A program made the position numbers and the translations under genes. The notes under the pieces were generated by a model. That model saw only the letters and a list, made by a program, of their open reading frames with translations, was not told the origin of the DNA and did not search any database. Shown here piece after piece: positions 43,596-52,774 of a DNA stretch of 64,000 nucleotides (position 1 is the stretch's first letter; every line of letters starts with the position of its first letter). The stretch covers positions 62,001-126,000 of the forward strand of contig CAZWAD010000006.1 in NCBI GenBank assembly GCA_964631835.1, given 5' to 3'. Source of the DNA: Bog-950 sp964631835. GTDB taxonomy: Bacteria > Bacteroidota > Bacteroidia > Chitinophagales > LD1.

Positions 43596-44345
43596 ATGCT
43601 TACCAAACAACAAATTTCATTTCTCCGGTCGCTGCAACAAAAAAAATTTCGCCAAATGTATGGCAAATTTTTGGTTGAAGGAGATAAATTGGTCAGTGAA
43701 CTTCTTCAGAGCAATTTTAAAACTGATACAGTTTATTCAGTTGACAGTTGGCAGTTGAAAGATGACAGAAACAAAGTGAGGCATTCAGTTATTACGTATG
43801 AAGAACTGAAGAGAATTTCCACACACGAAAATCCAAATAAGGTTATAGCTGTGGCTGAGATGCCGAATTCTAAATTCATTGTTCTGAATTCTATAATCAA
43901 CAGTGAACTGGTTTTAGCATGTGACAACATTAACGACCCGGGTAATGCAGGAACGCTTATCCGAATTGCCGATTGGTTTGGCGTTAACAAAATATTTTTC
44001 TCAGAAAACTCTGTTGATATTTATAACCCCAAGGTGGTAAATGCTTCAAAGGGGTCGCTATTCCGGGTCAGTTGTTTTTTTACTGACTTAAAAAAATTAT
44101 TCCAATCAAATGCACATCTGAAAGTTTACGGTACTTTTACGGGTGGCAAGAATATTTATCAGGCAAAATTGCCGGAACATGCTTTCGTGCTTGTCGGCAA
44201 CGAAGCCATCGGAATCAGCAAAGAACTGACGCCTTTTATTCACGAAGAAATTTCAATCCCTTCTTTTGGTAAAGCAGAATCCCTGAATGTTTCAGTAGCA
44301 ACCGGGATAGTCTTAAGCGAGTTTAAAAGAAAAGGTTTGTTTTGA
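43596..44345 (+). CDS. TrmH/SpoU family RNA methyltransferase
   Basis: A 249-residue SPOUT enzyme. An N-terminal substrate-binding domain (about 1-85; SLQQKKFRQMYGKFLVEGDK is typical) precedes the methyltransferase domain with motif 1 DNINDPGNAGTLIRIADW, motif 2 VLVGNEAIGIS and motif 3 ESLNVSVATGI. It is the RlmB/TrmH-like two-domain type, so the target is likely rRNA or tRNA. It starts 35 bases from the divergent tamL gene. Confidence 0.9.
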   Translation: MLTKQQISFLRSLQQKKFRQMYGKFLVEGDKLVSELLQSNFKTDTVYSVDSWQLKDDRNKVRHSVITYEELKRISTHENPNKVIAVAEMPNSKFIVLNSIINSELVLACDNINDPGNAGTLIRIADWFGVNKIFFSENSVDIYNPKVVNASKGSLFRVSCFFTDLKKLFQSNAHLKVYGTFTGGKNIYQAKLPEHAFVLVGNEAIGISKELTPFIHEEISIPSFGKAESLNVSVATGIVLSEFKRKGLF

Positions 44346-44370
44346 AAATATTTCTTCTATCTTACATTCA
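44341..44370 (+). promoter_or_regulatory. Weak promoter candidate for the beta-barrel gene
   Basis: TTTG, 18 bases, then TACATTCA, which differs from TAnnTTTG at two positions. The ATG follows 15 bases later. The TTTG overlaps the stop codon of the preceding methyltransferase gene. Confidence 0.3.
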
Positions 44371-44385
44371 TAATCTTACATTAAT

Positions 44386-45114
44386 ATGAAAAAAATATTC
44401 TTTCTACTTGTACTTTTTACAACATTACATTTTACCCCGCAAGCAGGTGTTTCAACTTTTGCAAAGCACAATATAGAAGTTCAGGTTACACCCAGTTCTG
44501 ATTACTTCATATATCAAAAAGGCAATCAGCTTGAAGATGAACCCTATAAAAGCAGGTATCCGTTTGTTGGTTTTGGCTTTGGAGCGAATTATATTTTCCG
44601 TCCTGTAAAAGTAGTTGGCGTTTCAACGGGATTAAATTTCAAAATGCAGGGGGAATTTTATAGATACAGACATTACCCATTCCTCCAATCCTCGTATATA
44701 CGTTACAAAGGGAATCAACATATTATGTACATCAACATCCCAATTTATCTTCATCTTTATAAAGAAATGACTAACTCAACTTTTGAATTCGCTGTCGGGC
44801 CCGATTTTAATATCCCTATTTTTTACCGTTCAGTTGTTACGGAGTTTAATGCTAATGGTGATGAAATAAGCACCTCAAAGGAATCTGAAAAACTAACTAA
44901 AGAAGCAAGGAAAAGTTTAGCTGCTTTTGGATTATCGATTTTTTTAGGAGGAGAAGTTCATTTATTTGATCAAGGCAACTTATTTATAGGGCCTCAGATT
45001 CAATTCTTAAATCTTGTTTCTTTTGACAAGGACACGAGAGATTACGAAAAAACAGTCAGAAAAGATTTTTTTGTTTCTCTAGGCATCAAGTTTGGTTTCC
45101 GCTTCCATAAATAA
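44386..45114 (+). CDS. PorT-family-like outer-membrane beta-barrel protein
   Basis: A 242-residue protein with a signal peptide (1-20) and a series of amphipathic strands (GFGFGANYIFRP, GVSTGLNFKMQGEFYRY, YINIPIYLHLYKE, FEFAVGPDFNIPIFY). It ends in FGFRFHK. The pattern fits the small OMP_b-brl_2/PorT-like barrels of Bacteroidota. Those include T9SS assembly factors, but this copy lacks distinguishing motifs. It is probably an eight-stranded outer-membrane barrel. Confidence 0.7.
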   Translation: MKKIFFLLVLFTTLHFTPQAGVSTFAKHNIEVQVTPSSDYFIYQKGNQLEDEPYKSRYPFVGFGFGANYIFRPVKVVGVSTGLNFKMQGEFYRYRHYPFLQSSYIRYKGNQHIMYINIPIYLHLYKEMTNSTFEFAVGPDFNIPIFYRSVVTEFNANGDEISTSKESEKLTKEARKSLAAFGLSIFLGGEVHLFDQGNLFIGPQIQFLNLVSFDKDTRDYEKTVRKDFFVSLGIKFGFRFHK

Positions 45115-45164
45115 CTGATAAGAGAATAAAATTTTATAGACGTATTCAACATAGTTGAGTTGAG

Positions 45165-45902
45165 TCAGCCTGTAAATTTGTAACCTATTCCGCGAATGGA
45201 GTGAAAGAATTTGGGATTATCCAAATCATCTTCAAAATACTTCCTAAAGTTAGTAATGAAGTTGTCAATAGTCCGGGTAGAAGGATAAACGTCATAACCC
45301 CAGACCTGCTGTAGAATTTCATTCCGGGAAACCACAGAGTTCCTACGGAGGTACAAAAGTTTAAGTAATGCTGCTTCTTTTTTAGTCAGCTCTAGTTTTT
45401 TACCTCTCGCTCCGATTGCTTTAAAAGAAATCAGGTCAATCTCGTTTTCTCCAAACTTAATGTCAGTAAGCCTTGCTTGCTCTTTTGTTCCCCGGATACT
45501 GTGTTTAATCAGCACTTTAACCCGTAAGAGCAGTTCTTCCAGATTGAAAGGTTTTGTAAGATAATCATCACCTCCCAGTTTAAGTCCGTTTATTCTATCT
45601 TGGCTGGAATCTTTCGCTGTTAAAAAAAGAATTGGAGTATCCGTATCGTTAAAGCGTATGGTTTTGCATACTTCAAAACCATCCACTTCAGGCAGCATTA
45701 CATCTAGGATGATAAGGTTAAACCGTGCTCCCGAAATTTTTTTTATCGCTTTTTTACCAGTTTCGGAAATCTCTACCTCATACCCCTCCAACTCCAGATT
45801 AAGTTTAATGGCCTCGCGGAGATTTTCTTCATCCTCAACCAATAGTATGCGATGTGAGGAGGTTGGTGGAAGCATATTTTTTTGTTTTCTTTTTCGACCC
45901 AT
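45165..45902 (-). CDS. OmpR-family response regulator (RprY-like)
   Basis: A 245-residue two-component regulator. The receiver domain has VEDEE (22-26), phospho-acceptor Asp67 (IILDVMLPEVDGF), and Lys in YLTKPF. The winged-helix DNA-binding domain (about 140-240) ends IRGIGYKFTG. The partner kinase is encoded directly upstream. A -7-like TAAGTTTG sits so close that the first ATG would be leaderless; an alternative ATG nine codons in (MLPPTSS) is possible. Confidence 0.92.
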   Translation of the reverse strand: MGRKRKQKNMLPPTSSHRILLVEDEENLREAIKLNLELEGYEVEISETGKKAIKKISGARFNLIILDVMLPEVDGFEVCKTIRFNDTDTPILFLTAKDSSQDRINGLKLGGDDYLTKPFNLEELLLRVKVLIKHSIRGTKEQARLTDIKFGENEIDLISFKAIGARGKKLELTKKEAALLKLLYLRRNSVVSRNEILQQVWGYDVYPSTRTIDNFITNFRKYFEDDLDNPKFFHSIRGIGYKFTG

Positions 45903-45909
45903 AAGGTTA

Positions 45910-45917
45910 CAAACTTA
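45910..45917 (-). promoter_or_regulatory. Candidate -7 box directly before the response regulator
   Basis: On the minus strand TAAGTTTG is an exact TAnnTTTG match with TCTG 17 bases upstream. It ends 7 bases before the ATG, so a start there would be leaderless, or the next in-frame ATG is used. Confidence 0.4.
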
Positions 45918-45970
45918 ATAACTGAGTTTTGTCACAGAATTGTAAAATTTTGACACACTTCCGGTTTATT

Positions 45971-46963
45971 TCACCTTGGGAATATAAGTTTAAATACCGA
46001 TCCACCTGTAGGATTATCCTTGATAACTATACTGCCGTTATATATCTCTGCAATCCTTTTTATGATAAACAATCCCAGACCTGTGCCTTTCGTTTTTCGT
46101 GTATCTTCATTGCCAATGCGGTAGAATTTTTCAAATACACGTTCTTTTTCTTCTGCAGGAATTCCTGCCCCCTTGTCAGTTACATTTAGAAAAACCTTTC
46201 CGTCATTTTCCTTCAACTCCACTTTCACAGAAGTATTTACTTCAGAATATTTGATTGCATTGTCAAGCAGGTTTGTAACAACAGAGGTGAATCCCATAGG
46301 GTCAAAACACAGGTAAATTTCAGGTTGAATGTCAGTTTCAATCCCAATAGATTTTTTATTATGAAGAAATCTTTTGCATGCGTGTTGCGTCAATTCGGAA
46401 ATGTTGACTTCTTCATTTCCCAGCCCGGGTTCTTCACGGTCAATTTTAGCGGCAAACAAAATATTGTCAACCAACGATTCAAGCCGGTCAACATCAATTA
46501 ACGAGTTACTAATGAGGGCTTCTGATTTGTCAGGTTCCAGTTTTCGTTTTGCTAAAGTCTGAAGTGAAAGTTTAATGGTTGAAAGAGGAGATTTGAGTTC
46601 GTGTGTAATGGAAAGAAGAAAGTTGCGCTGTTGCGAGGCTAATTTCATTTCGCGTAAAAATACTTTCCGTACTCTTAATAACCCGAAAAGCAGAAGTAAA
46701 ATGAAAGCGGTTCCCTCTGTTATAATCATAAACCGCTGGCGAAGATATTTTGAATGAACTTTAATGTAATCGTCTGAAAGTGTATAATCAGGCTTTTCGT
46801 TGAATTGTTGATACCGGATTTGATTCAGCTCTATTTTTTCCTTAAAAGCTGTTTCATTTTTATCATAAAGTAAATAAGCCCACCAGAACGAAAAAATAAG
46901 AATGTAAGCAAATACCACATAGAAAGTGGTGAAAGGATTTGCTGAAAAAATTTTTTCGAACAT
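45971..46963 (-). CDS. Sensor histidine kinase
   Basis: A 330-residue membrane kinase. The first TM is at about 13-32, a short periplasmic region follows, and the second TM is at about 80-97. The HisKA box ITHELKSPLSTIKLSL puts the phosphorylated His at 121. The N box is LLDNAIKYSE and the ATP lid has DKGAGIP and GTGLGLFIIKRI. The ATG giving MFEKIFSANPF is preferred because an upstream start would run into menB. The ~50-residue sensor loop has no recognisable domain. It pairs with the OmpR regulator downstream. Confidence 0.9.
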   Translation of the reverse strand: MFEKIFSANPFTTFYVVFAYILIFSFWWAYLLYDKNETAFKEKIELNQIRYQQFNEKPDYTLSDDYIKVHSKYLRQRFMIITEGTAFILLLLFGLLRVRKVFLREMKLASQQRNFLLSITHELKSPLSTIKLSLQTLAKRKLEPDKSEALISNSLIDVDRLESLVDNILFAAKIDREEPGLGNEEVNISELTQHACKRFLHNKKSIGIETDIQPEIYLCFDPMGFTSVVTNLLDNAIKYSEVNTSVKVELKENDGKVFLNVTDKGAGIPAEEKERVFEKFYRIGNEDTRKTKGTGLGLFIIKRIAEIYNGSIVIKDNPTGGSVFKLIFPR

Positions 46964-46983
46964 TATTAAAAAATGAAAGCAAG

Positions 46984-47805
46984 TTACGGAAACTTGGGGA
47001 ATCGGCTCCAATCCGGTTTGCGTTTTTCAACGAAAGCGTTTCTGCCTTCTTTAGCTTCGTCACTGAGGTAATAAAGCAATGTAGCATTTCCGGCTAATTC
47101 CTGAATTCCTGCCTGCCCGTCCAGTTCTGCATTAAAAGCGGATTTAAGCATACGAATGGCAAGCGGAGATTTCTCCTGAACTTTTTTGCACCATTCAATT
47201 GTTATGTCCTCCAGTTTTTTTAAAGGTACAACTTTATTCACCAGCCCCATTTCAAGAGCATCATTTGCACTGTATTGATCGCACAAGTACCAGATTTCGC
47301 GTGCTTTTTTCTGCCCGACAATCCTTGCTAGATAACTAGCTCCGAATCCCCCGTCAAAACTCCCCACTTTTGGTCCTGTTTGTCCGAATATGGCATTATC
47401 GCTTGCAATAGATAAATCACAAACCACGTGAAGCACATGTCCGCCACCGATGGCAAAACCGTTAACCATTGCAATTACACATTTGGGAATAGAGCGTATT
47501 TGCTTTTGCAAATCAAGAACATTGAGGCGTGGTACAGAATCTTTCCCGACATAACCGCCATGCCCACGTACATTCTGATCGCCTCCGCTGCAAAATGCTT
47601 TATCTCCTTCACCAGTAAGTATAATGATTTGAATTTCTTCACTGTCACGGCAAATGTTCATAGCATCACTCATTTCCTTAACAGTAAGAGGGGTGAATGC
47701 ATTTCGGTAGCGTGGACGGTTAATTGTAATTTTTGCTATTCTTTCAAATAACTCAAACTTAATTTCCTCGTAGCTTTTTATAGTCTTCCAATCACGTTTA
47801 GCCAT
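46984..47805 (-). CDS. menB: 1,4-dihydroxy-2-naphthoyl-CoA synthase MenB
   Basis: A 273-residue crotonase-fold enzyme that cyclises o-succinylbenzoyl-CoA in menaquinone synthesis. AFCSGGDQNVRGHGG and GPKVGSFDGGFGASYLARIVG are the MenB-specific segments, and the C-terminal EGRNAFVEKRKPDWS is diagnostic. The ATG follows the menD stop codon without a gap, so the two are coupled. Confidence 0.95.
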   Translation of the reverse strand: MAKRDWKTIKSYEEIKFELFERIAKITINRPRYRNAFTPLTVKEMSDAMNICRDSEEIQIIILTGEGDKAFCSGGDQNVRGHGGYVGKDSVPRLNVLDLQKQIRSIPKCVIAMVNGFAIGGGHVLHVVCDLSIASDNAIFGQTGPKVGSFDGGFGASYLARIVGQKKAREIWYLCDQYSANDALEMGLVNKVVPLKKLEDITIEWCKKVQEKSPLAIRMLKSAFNAELDGQAGIQELAGNATLLYYLSDEAKEGRNAFVEKRKPDWSRFPKFP

Positions 47806-49494
47806 TTAATTTTGTTCTTTAAGAAATGTAAAATAGTTTTTATACACTTCTGCGCTCAAAGTTCCGTCCGTTTTTATTTCCAGAATTTTAGGTTTGTCAG
47901 AAGAATTAAAGAATGTTTTCAGAATATTGTCTATTTCGTTTTTGCTTTCGCAAAAGTAATAAGGCAGATCATACATGGAAGCGAGATGTTTGGCAGTAAG
48001 ATGGTGCTTTGTCTCAAAAAATTTTTCAAAATCCTTTATCTCTTTGGCTCCGTCTATCCATCGGAAAATGTTTCCCCCACCATTATTAATAATAATGATT
48101 CTGAGGTTAGGTGACAGGTAATTATTCCATAGTGCGTTTGAGTCGTAAAAAAAAGTGATGTCGCCAACAACCGAAATTGTCATGCTTTTATTTACATATG
48201 CTGCTCCTGCTGCTGTACTAAAACAGCCATCAATCCCGCTTGTTCCCCGATTACAGTTTACAGTAAGGGTGTTTTTGTGCGGAAACAAATTTGAGTACCG
48301 TATGGGAGTGGAATTGCCGTATTGAATATTTGCTTTGTTGGGAAATGATTTTACTAATGTTTCAAATACTTTCAAATCGCAAAAAGGTATATTAGAAATA
48401 AAGGCCTCAGCCGAATTTTCTATTTGCTGCAGAAGCAAATTCCATCGCAGCTTAAATTCTCCATCCCCTTTATCTGTGCTTTCCATTAAACATTCAATTA
48501 TGTCCCTTTCGGTAATGAAATTGTAATTAACTTCTTTCATTTCAAAGAAATTTCTTTTCACTCGGCTATACGAATCGCAATGGTGACCGGGTTTATATCT
48601 CCTGAAAAAAGTTCTAAGACGTTTTGAAACGATATGTTTGCCAAAGGTGATAATTACATCAGGAACAAAATCTTCAGGTTGATTTTCAGTGACGATTTCA
48701 AAACAGCTTTCATAATTCTGTAAAACTCCCTGAATATTGCAATTTGAAATACTCTCTGCTAGAACCACTACATCGTTTCTGAGCAATAAATTTTTAATGC
48801 TTTGTTTGAATCCCACGTTCGGAGCACAAGAACCGACTACAATAAGGATTTTAGAAGCATTTATTAGTTGCTCTGACAATTGAGCTCGTTCAGCTGCAAT
48901 CGTTTCTGGCATATCGTTGTCCTCGTCTTTAAACAGAATACTCGTATTCGTTTCTGTATTCTCTACCATGTGGTAAAGTGGCTCATCCATTTTAATGTTC
49001 AAGCGGACCGGAAAAGATTTCTCCAGGTAATAAAAGCAGGAAGATAAATCATTGAAAATCGTATTTACGTCCATTTGCGATTCGGCATCTCCGTTTATAT
49101 TAAACACAGCGTAAGTAAATTCACGCATTATATTGGATTGTTCAATGGACTGGTTGTCGCCTTTAGCTACTGCGTCTTCGGGTCGGTCGGCAGTCAAAAC
49201 CAATAAAGGGATCTGCTGATAGAAAGCCTCGCAAACTGCAGGAGCAAGATTTAAAACTGCAGTTCCTGAAGTACAAACCACAGCTACCGGCTCTCTGAGT
49301 TGTTGCGCCATGCCCAAGGCAAAATAACCTGACACCCTTTCATCGGGAATGACTATACATTCTATGTCAGGAATTTTCGAGAAGGCGATGGCCAAAGGGG
49401 CGGAGCGTGAACCTGGTGAGAAAACCACTTTTCTTATTCCCTTTTCATAGCACAATTCAGCAATAATCCTGACAACTTTCTTGCTTGTGTTCAT
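47806..49494 (-). CDS. menD: 2-succinyl-5-enolpyruvyl-6-hydroxy-3-cyclohexene-1-carboxylate synthase MenD
   Basis: A 562-residue thiamine-diphosphate enzyme joining 2-oxoglutarate and isochorismate in menaquinone synthesis. The N-terminal VFSPGSRSAPLAIAF and the VVCTSGTAVLNLAPAVCEA segment are MenD marks. The TPP-binding region is VVGDITFFYDSNALWN...NNGGGNIF. It lies between menF and menB in a three-gene men operon. Confidence 0.95.
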   Translation of the reverse strand: MNTSKKVVRIIAELCYEKGIRKVVFSPGSRSAPLAIAFSKIPDIECIVIPDERVSGYFALGMAQQLREPVAVVCTSGTAVLNLAPAVCEAFYQQIPLLVLTADRPEDAVAKGDNQSIEQSNIMREFTYAVFNINGDAESQMDVNTIFNDLSSCFYYLEKSFPVRLNIKMDEPLYHMVENTETNTSILFKDEDNDMPETIAAERAQLSEQLINASKILIVVGSCAPNVGFKQSIKNLLLRNDVVVLAESISNCNIQGVLQNYESCFEIVTENQPEDFVPDVIITFGKHIVSKRLRTFFRRYKPGHHCDSYSRVKRNFFEMKEVNYNFITERDIIECLMESTDKGDGEFKLRWNLLLQQIENSAEAFISNIPFCDLKVFETLVKSFPNKANIQYGNSTPIRYSNLFPHKNTLTVNCNRGTSGIDGCFSTAAGAAYVNKSMTISVVGDITFFYDSNALWNNYLSPNLRIIIINNGGGNIFRWIDGAKEIKDFEKFFETKHHLTAKHLASMYDLPYYFCESKNEIDNILKTFFNSSDKPKILEIKTDGTLSAEVYKNYFTFLKEQN

Positions 49495-49525
49495 TCGCGC
49501 AAAGGTGAAAAATATTAGCAGACCT

Positions 49526-50638
49526 TCACTTCTCCTGCAGGCTTAACAGCGTGTCAGCTTTAGTTTGAGTTTCTTCCCATTCTGCAACGGGAGTTGAGGC
49601 TGAAGTAATTCCGCAACCTGCATATACGACCAGATATTTTTTCATCACTTTCATACACCTAATATTTACAAAAAGATTAACTCCATTATTCAGGTACACA
49701 GGACCCAGATAGCCTCCATAAAAATCACGTGGAATTTTTTCATTTTTCAGAATAAAGCTAATGGCAGTACGCTTGGGAATTCCGGCCACTGCGGGCGTGG
49801 GATGAAGTCGTTTCACAATGTTGCGCCAATCAGGAAGGCGGTATGATTTAAAAGTAAATATTGTGCGAAGATGAAGAAGGTTTCCTGCTGAAATGGTTAC
49901 AGGGCCATCGATATCGGGATTATGCTTGCTAATTTTTTTAAAGGTTTGAACAATATAATCACTTACTATTTTTTGTTCCTCAATTTCCTTTTTCCCCCAG
50001 ACAGTTTTGCCGTTCATGGCGAAATTTTGCTGAGTACCCGCAAGTGAATAAGTTTTTGTCTCACTGTCATTCACAGACAGCAGTACTTCAGGGGAAGCTC
50101 CCAACCACAATCCATATTGTCGGGTAAAAACTAATGATACCAACGCTTCGGGGTGAGCGTTGCACAAAGTTCGGAAGTATTTAACTACATTGAAGCCAAC
50201 TGGTGTTTTCCGCTTAAGTATTCGCGCAGCAACCACTTTCTTGAACTCTCCTGAGTTAATTTCTTTTTGAATCTCTTTGATATAAGAGATAAATTCCGCT
50301 TTTGTAGCTTCTTTTAGAATCTTTTCTTTCACATCTTTATTATCCATCTTCTGCAAGGGATCCGAAAAATTCAATTCGGGCAAGTTATTTTCATTGCATA
50401 AGATATCGGGACGTATCAGAATAGTCTGAAGTTTTCCGGTTTCGTGAAAAGGAGCAAAGAGAAACCCCGTATTACTTCTCTTTACAGAAGAACGTGTAAG
50501 AGTGTAAAGTTTTCTGTTTTTCTGGGCTACTACTTGAACAATTTTATCTTGAGGTAAGCGATAAAATGCAAAAGGTAAATTATTCCGGTTACAATAAGAA
50601 AAAAAATTTTGAAGTGATGTTTTGGGAAAGTGCGGCAC
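49526..50638 (-). CDS. menF: Isochorismate synthase (MenF-type)
   Basis: A 370-residue chorismate-binding enzyme that converts chorismate to isochorismate, the entry to menaquinone. The family core is LWLGASPEVLLS, YSLAGTQQ, the Glu in KEIEEQKIVSDYIVQTF, LHLRTIF, LHPTPAVAGIPK, and the C-terminal YAGCGITSASTPVAEWEET. A GTG start is used. A -7 box TAGTTTTG lies 17 bases upstream. The downstream genes are menD and menB; menC, menE and menA are not in the window. Confidence 0.92.
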   Translation of the reverse strand: MPHFPKTSLQNFFSYCNRNNLPFAFYRLPQDKIVQVVAQKNRKLYTLTRSSVKRSNTGFLFAPFHETGKLQTILIRPDILCNENNLPELNFSDPLQKMDNKDVKEKILKEATKAEFISYIKEIQKEINSGEFKKVVAARILKRKTPVGFNVVKYFRTLCNAHPEALVSLVFTRQYGLWLGASPEVLLSVNDSETKTYSLAGTQQNFAMNGKTVWGKKEIEEQKIVSDYIVQTFKKISKHNPDIDGPVTISAGNLLHLRTIFTFKSYRLPDWRNIVKRLHPTPAVAGIPKRTAISFILKNEKIPRDFYGGYLGPVYLNNGVNLFVNIRCMKVMKKYLVVYAGCGITSASTPVAEWEETQTKADTLLSLQEK

Positions 50639-50654
50639 CAGTTCTTGTTTCGGG

Positions 50655-50662
50655 CAAAACTA
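50655..50662 (-). promoter_or_regulatory. Candidate -7 box of the men operon
   Basis: On the minus strand TAGTTTTG matches TAnnTTTG exactly, 17 bases before the GTG start of menF. There is no good -33 TTTG. Confidence 0.4.
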
Positions 50663-50686
50663 TATTTTTACCGCAATCATACTTGA

Positions 50687-51310
50687 GTGCTGGGAAAAGA
50701 ACTATACATTATCCGTCATGGGCAAACCGACCACAACGCAAGGGGAATTGTACAGGGAAAAGGGGTTGACCTTCCGCTGAATGAAACGGGCAGAAAACAG
50801 TCTTATGCTTTCTTTAAGGCGTACAGACATATCCCCTTTGATGTTATTTACACAAGCACATTAAAACGGGCGCAGGAAAGTATCGAACCGTTTAAAGCAT
50901 TAGGCATTAAGCACGAGATTTATTCCGAATTAGATGAAATAAGTTGGGGCGATTTGGAAGGAACAATCTCTACTTATGAGAGCGACCTATTGTTTCAAAC
51001 CCTGCTTATGAAATGGCGTAGCGGAGAAATACATGAAAAACCATCTCCTACCGGTGAAAGCCCTTACGAACTTCAGCAGAGGCAAAAAAAGTTTATGGAT
51101 ATGCTCCTTTTAACTCCGTACAAAAAAATTTTGATTGCTACACATGGCCGATTTATACGCGCTTTTATGTGTACCATTACCCAGCGCCCGCTTAGCGAAA
51201 TGGAAAATTTCAAGCACATAAACCTTTGCCTTTATAAAGTAAACCAGAAGCTTGATGGCGGTTTTGAAATAGAGTTGAACTGTGAGCAAAAACATTTAAT
51301 AGGATTATAG
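50687..51310 (+). CDS. Histidine phosphatase family protein
   Basis: A 207-residue phosphoglycerate-mutase-like phosphatase. The catalytic motif IIRHGQTDHNARGIVQG gives the phospho-His, SLKR-type Arg appears in YTSTLKRAQES, the acid is in ELDEISWGDLEG, and the second His is in IATHGRFIRAF. It is soluble and its substrate is unknown. A GTG start is the only one in frame before the RHG motif. It is divergent from the men operon. Confidence 0.88.
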   Translation: MLGKELYIIRHGQTDHNARGIVQGKGVDLPLNETGRKQSYAFFKAYRHIPFDVIYTSTLKRAQESIEPFKALGIKHEIYSELDEISWGDLEGTISTYESDLLFQTLLMKWRSGEIHEKPSPTGESPYELQQRQKKFMDMLLLTPYKKILIATHGRFIRAFMCTITQRPLSEMENFKHINLCLYKVNQKLDGGFEIELNCEQKHLIGL

Positions 51311-51342
51311 CAGGAACTGGCTGTTTGTTAAAATATTTTGGG

Positions 51343-52089
51343 TTATTTCACTCTGGCGGTGACAAAAATAGAAGTGCTCAAAAAAGGAATGCTGGTGATA
51401 TTGTTCTTAAAGATATATTTAATCAGGAAGCGCTTCAGCGCCCCCTCTCTTAAAACATCCATTGGCGCGGTGATGTATTTCATTTCCAATACTTCAAAAC
51501 CCGATTGCTCCAGTAGTTTATTTATTCTGGGCTTGTTATAAATGCGCGCGTTGGCAAAGCGCTGGTGAATAGGTTTTGGCAGCCAACTGAAAAACGGAAC
51601 CCGGTTCCAGGGAAGTATAGGGAGCTTAGCCCCGTGGGTTTCAAAAACCCACCACTTGTTAGGGACCGATATTGCGCACAACGCACCGGGCTTCAGCCAG
51701 CGGGTAAAACGCTTCACATTTTCTTCATTTTCAAAATGCTCAATCACTTCAAAGCATACCAGCCGGTCGAACTTTTCATTCAAGTCTTCCTGTTCTATGT
51801 TCTTTAGAATAATGTCGCAATTGGTTAGCCTGCGCTCACTCTTTAGTATTTTAAACTCCGCGGTGTGGTCAAAGACGTCTACTCCCAAACAGCTTTTCAT
51901 TTCAGGGGCAAGCGTCAATAGAGTAGCGCCATTACCGCAACCAATCTCTAGTAAATCAAGCTGTTTGCTGCAAAAGCCCGGTATATCTTTCACCAGTTCT
52001 ACCCTGCGCGAAATAATCTTATCGGTTTGGTCGGCAGGGCGGCCCAAGTAGTGTTCTCCTTCAAAAAGTGTTTCGTCAACGCGTGTCAT
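51343..52089 (-). CDS. Class I SAM-dependent methyltransferase
   Basis: A 248-residue Rossmann methyltransferase. The SAM-binding motif is LLEIGCGNGATLL (near 46-58), the acidic residue in LGVDVF, and FEVIEHFENEENVKRF matches UbiG/UbiE-like O-methyltransferases. A C-terminal hydrophobic segment (FLIKYIFKNNITSIPFL) could touch the membrane. The ATG giving MTRVDETLFEG is 7 bases after nth; longer frames would overlap nth. The acceptor is unknown. Confidence 0.85.
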   Translation of the reverse strand: MTRVDETLFEGEHYLGRPADQTDKIISRRVELVKDIPGFCSKQLDLLEIGCGNGATLLTLAPEMKSCLGVDVFDHTAEFKILKSERRLTNCDIILKNIEQEDLNEKFDRLVCFEVIEHFENEENVKRFTRWLKPGALCAISVPNKWWVFETHGAKLPILPWNRVPFFSWLPKPIHQRFANARIYNKPRINKLLEQSGFEVLEMKYITAPMDVLREGALKRFLIKYIFKNNITSIPFLSTSIFVTARVK

Positions 52090-52096
52090 GTTCCGG

Positions 52097-52711
52097 TTAT
52101 ACTTTACTGCAAATGGGGCATAGGTCTTTGTGATGCCCTCGTGCCGGGCAATACTCCCTTCCGAAATAAATAATCTGCAAGTGCAACTTGTTCCACAGCT
52201 TTTCAGGAAACAGGCGCTTAGCATCGCGCTCGCTTTGCTCCACCGATTTTCCGTTGCTCAGTTTCCAGCGGTGCAGCAACCGGTGAATATGCGTATCTAC
52301 CGGAAAGGCAGGCTTATGAAACACCTGGGTCATAATAACCGATGCGGTTTTATGCCCCACACCAGGCAGTTCTTCCAGTTCTTCAAAGCTATCGGGCACT
52401 TGTCCATTATGTTCCTCCAACAACATTTCCGACAAGCGATGAATGGCCTTGGACTTGGCAGGTGCCAACCCGCAGGGGCGAACAATATCTTCAATCTCTT
52501 TCACGCTGAGCTTAACCATTTTAGCAGGCGTATCAGCTTTTTTGAAAAGATGCGGTGTGGTTAGGTTCACACGCTTATCGGTGCACTGTGCCGAAAGCAG
52601 CACCGAAATAAGCATGGTGTAAGCGTCTTTATGATTGAGGGGAATTTCGGGATGGGGATAAAGTTCTTCCAGCTTTTGAATCACGAAGTCTACCCGCTCC
52701 TGTTTGGTCAT
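52097..52711 (-). CDS. nth: Endonuclease III family DNA glycosylase, lacking the classical FeS cysteine set
   Basis: A 204-residue base-excision-repair enzyme that removes oxidised pyrimidines and cuts abasic sites. The helix-hairpin-helix is LEELPGVGHKTASVI with catalytic Lys121, and the catalytic Asp is Asp139 in FPVDTHIHR. The C-terminus normally has Cys-X6-Cys-X2-Cys-X5-Cys for a 4Fe-4S cluster. Here only Cys188, Cys198 and Cys201 are present with the spacing X9-X2 and the protein stops three residues later, so a normal cluster is not predicted. The ATG is preferred to a TTG 17 codons earlier. Confidence 0.9.
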   Translation of the reverse strand: MTKQERVDFVIQKLEELYPHPEIPLNHKDAYTMLISVLLSAQCTDKRVNLTTPHLFKKADTPAKMVKLSVKEIEDIVRPCGLAPAKSKAIHRLSEMLLEEHNGQVPDSFEELEELPGVGHKTASVIMTQVFHKPAFPVDTHIHRLLHRWKLSNGKSVEQSERDAKRLFPEKLWNKLHLQIIYFGREYCPARGHHKDLCPICSKV

Positions 52712-52774
52712 TGCGCTAAAATAAAAAGTCCCCCGAGTGGTGGAGGACTTTCGCTTTGTCAATTAAATAAAGGC

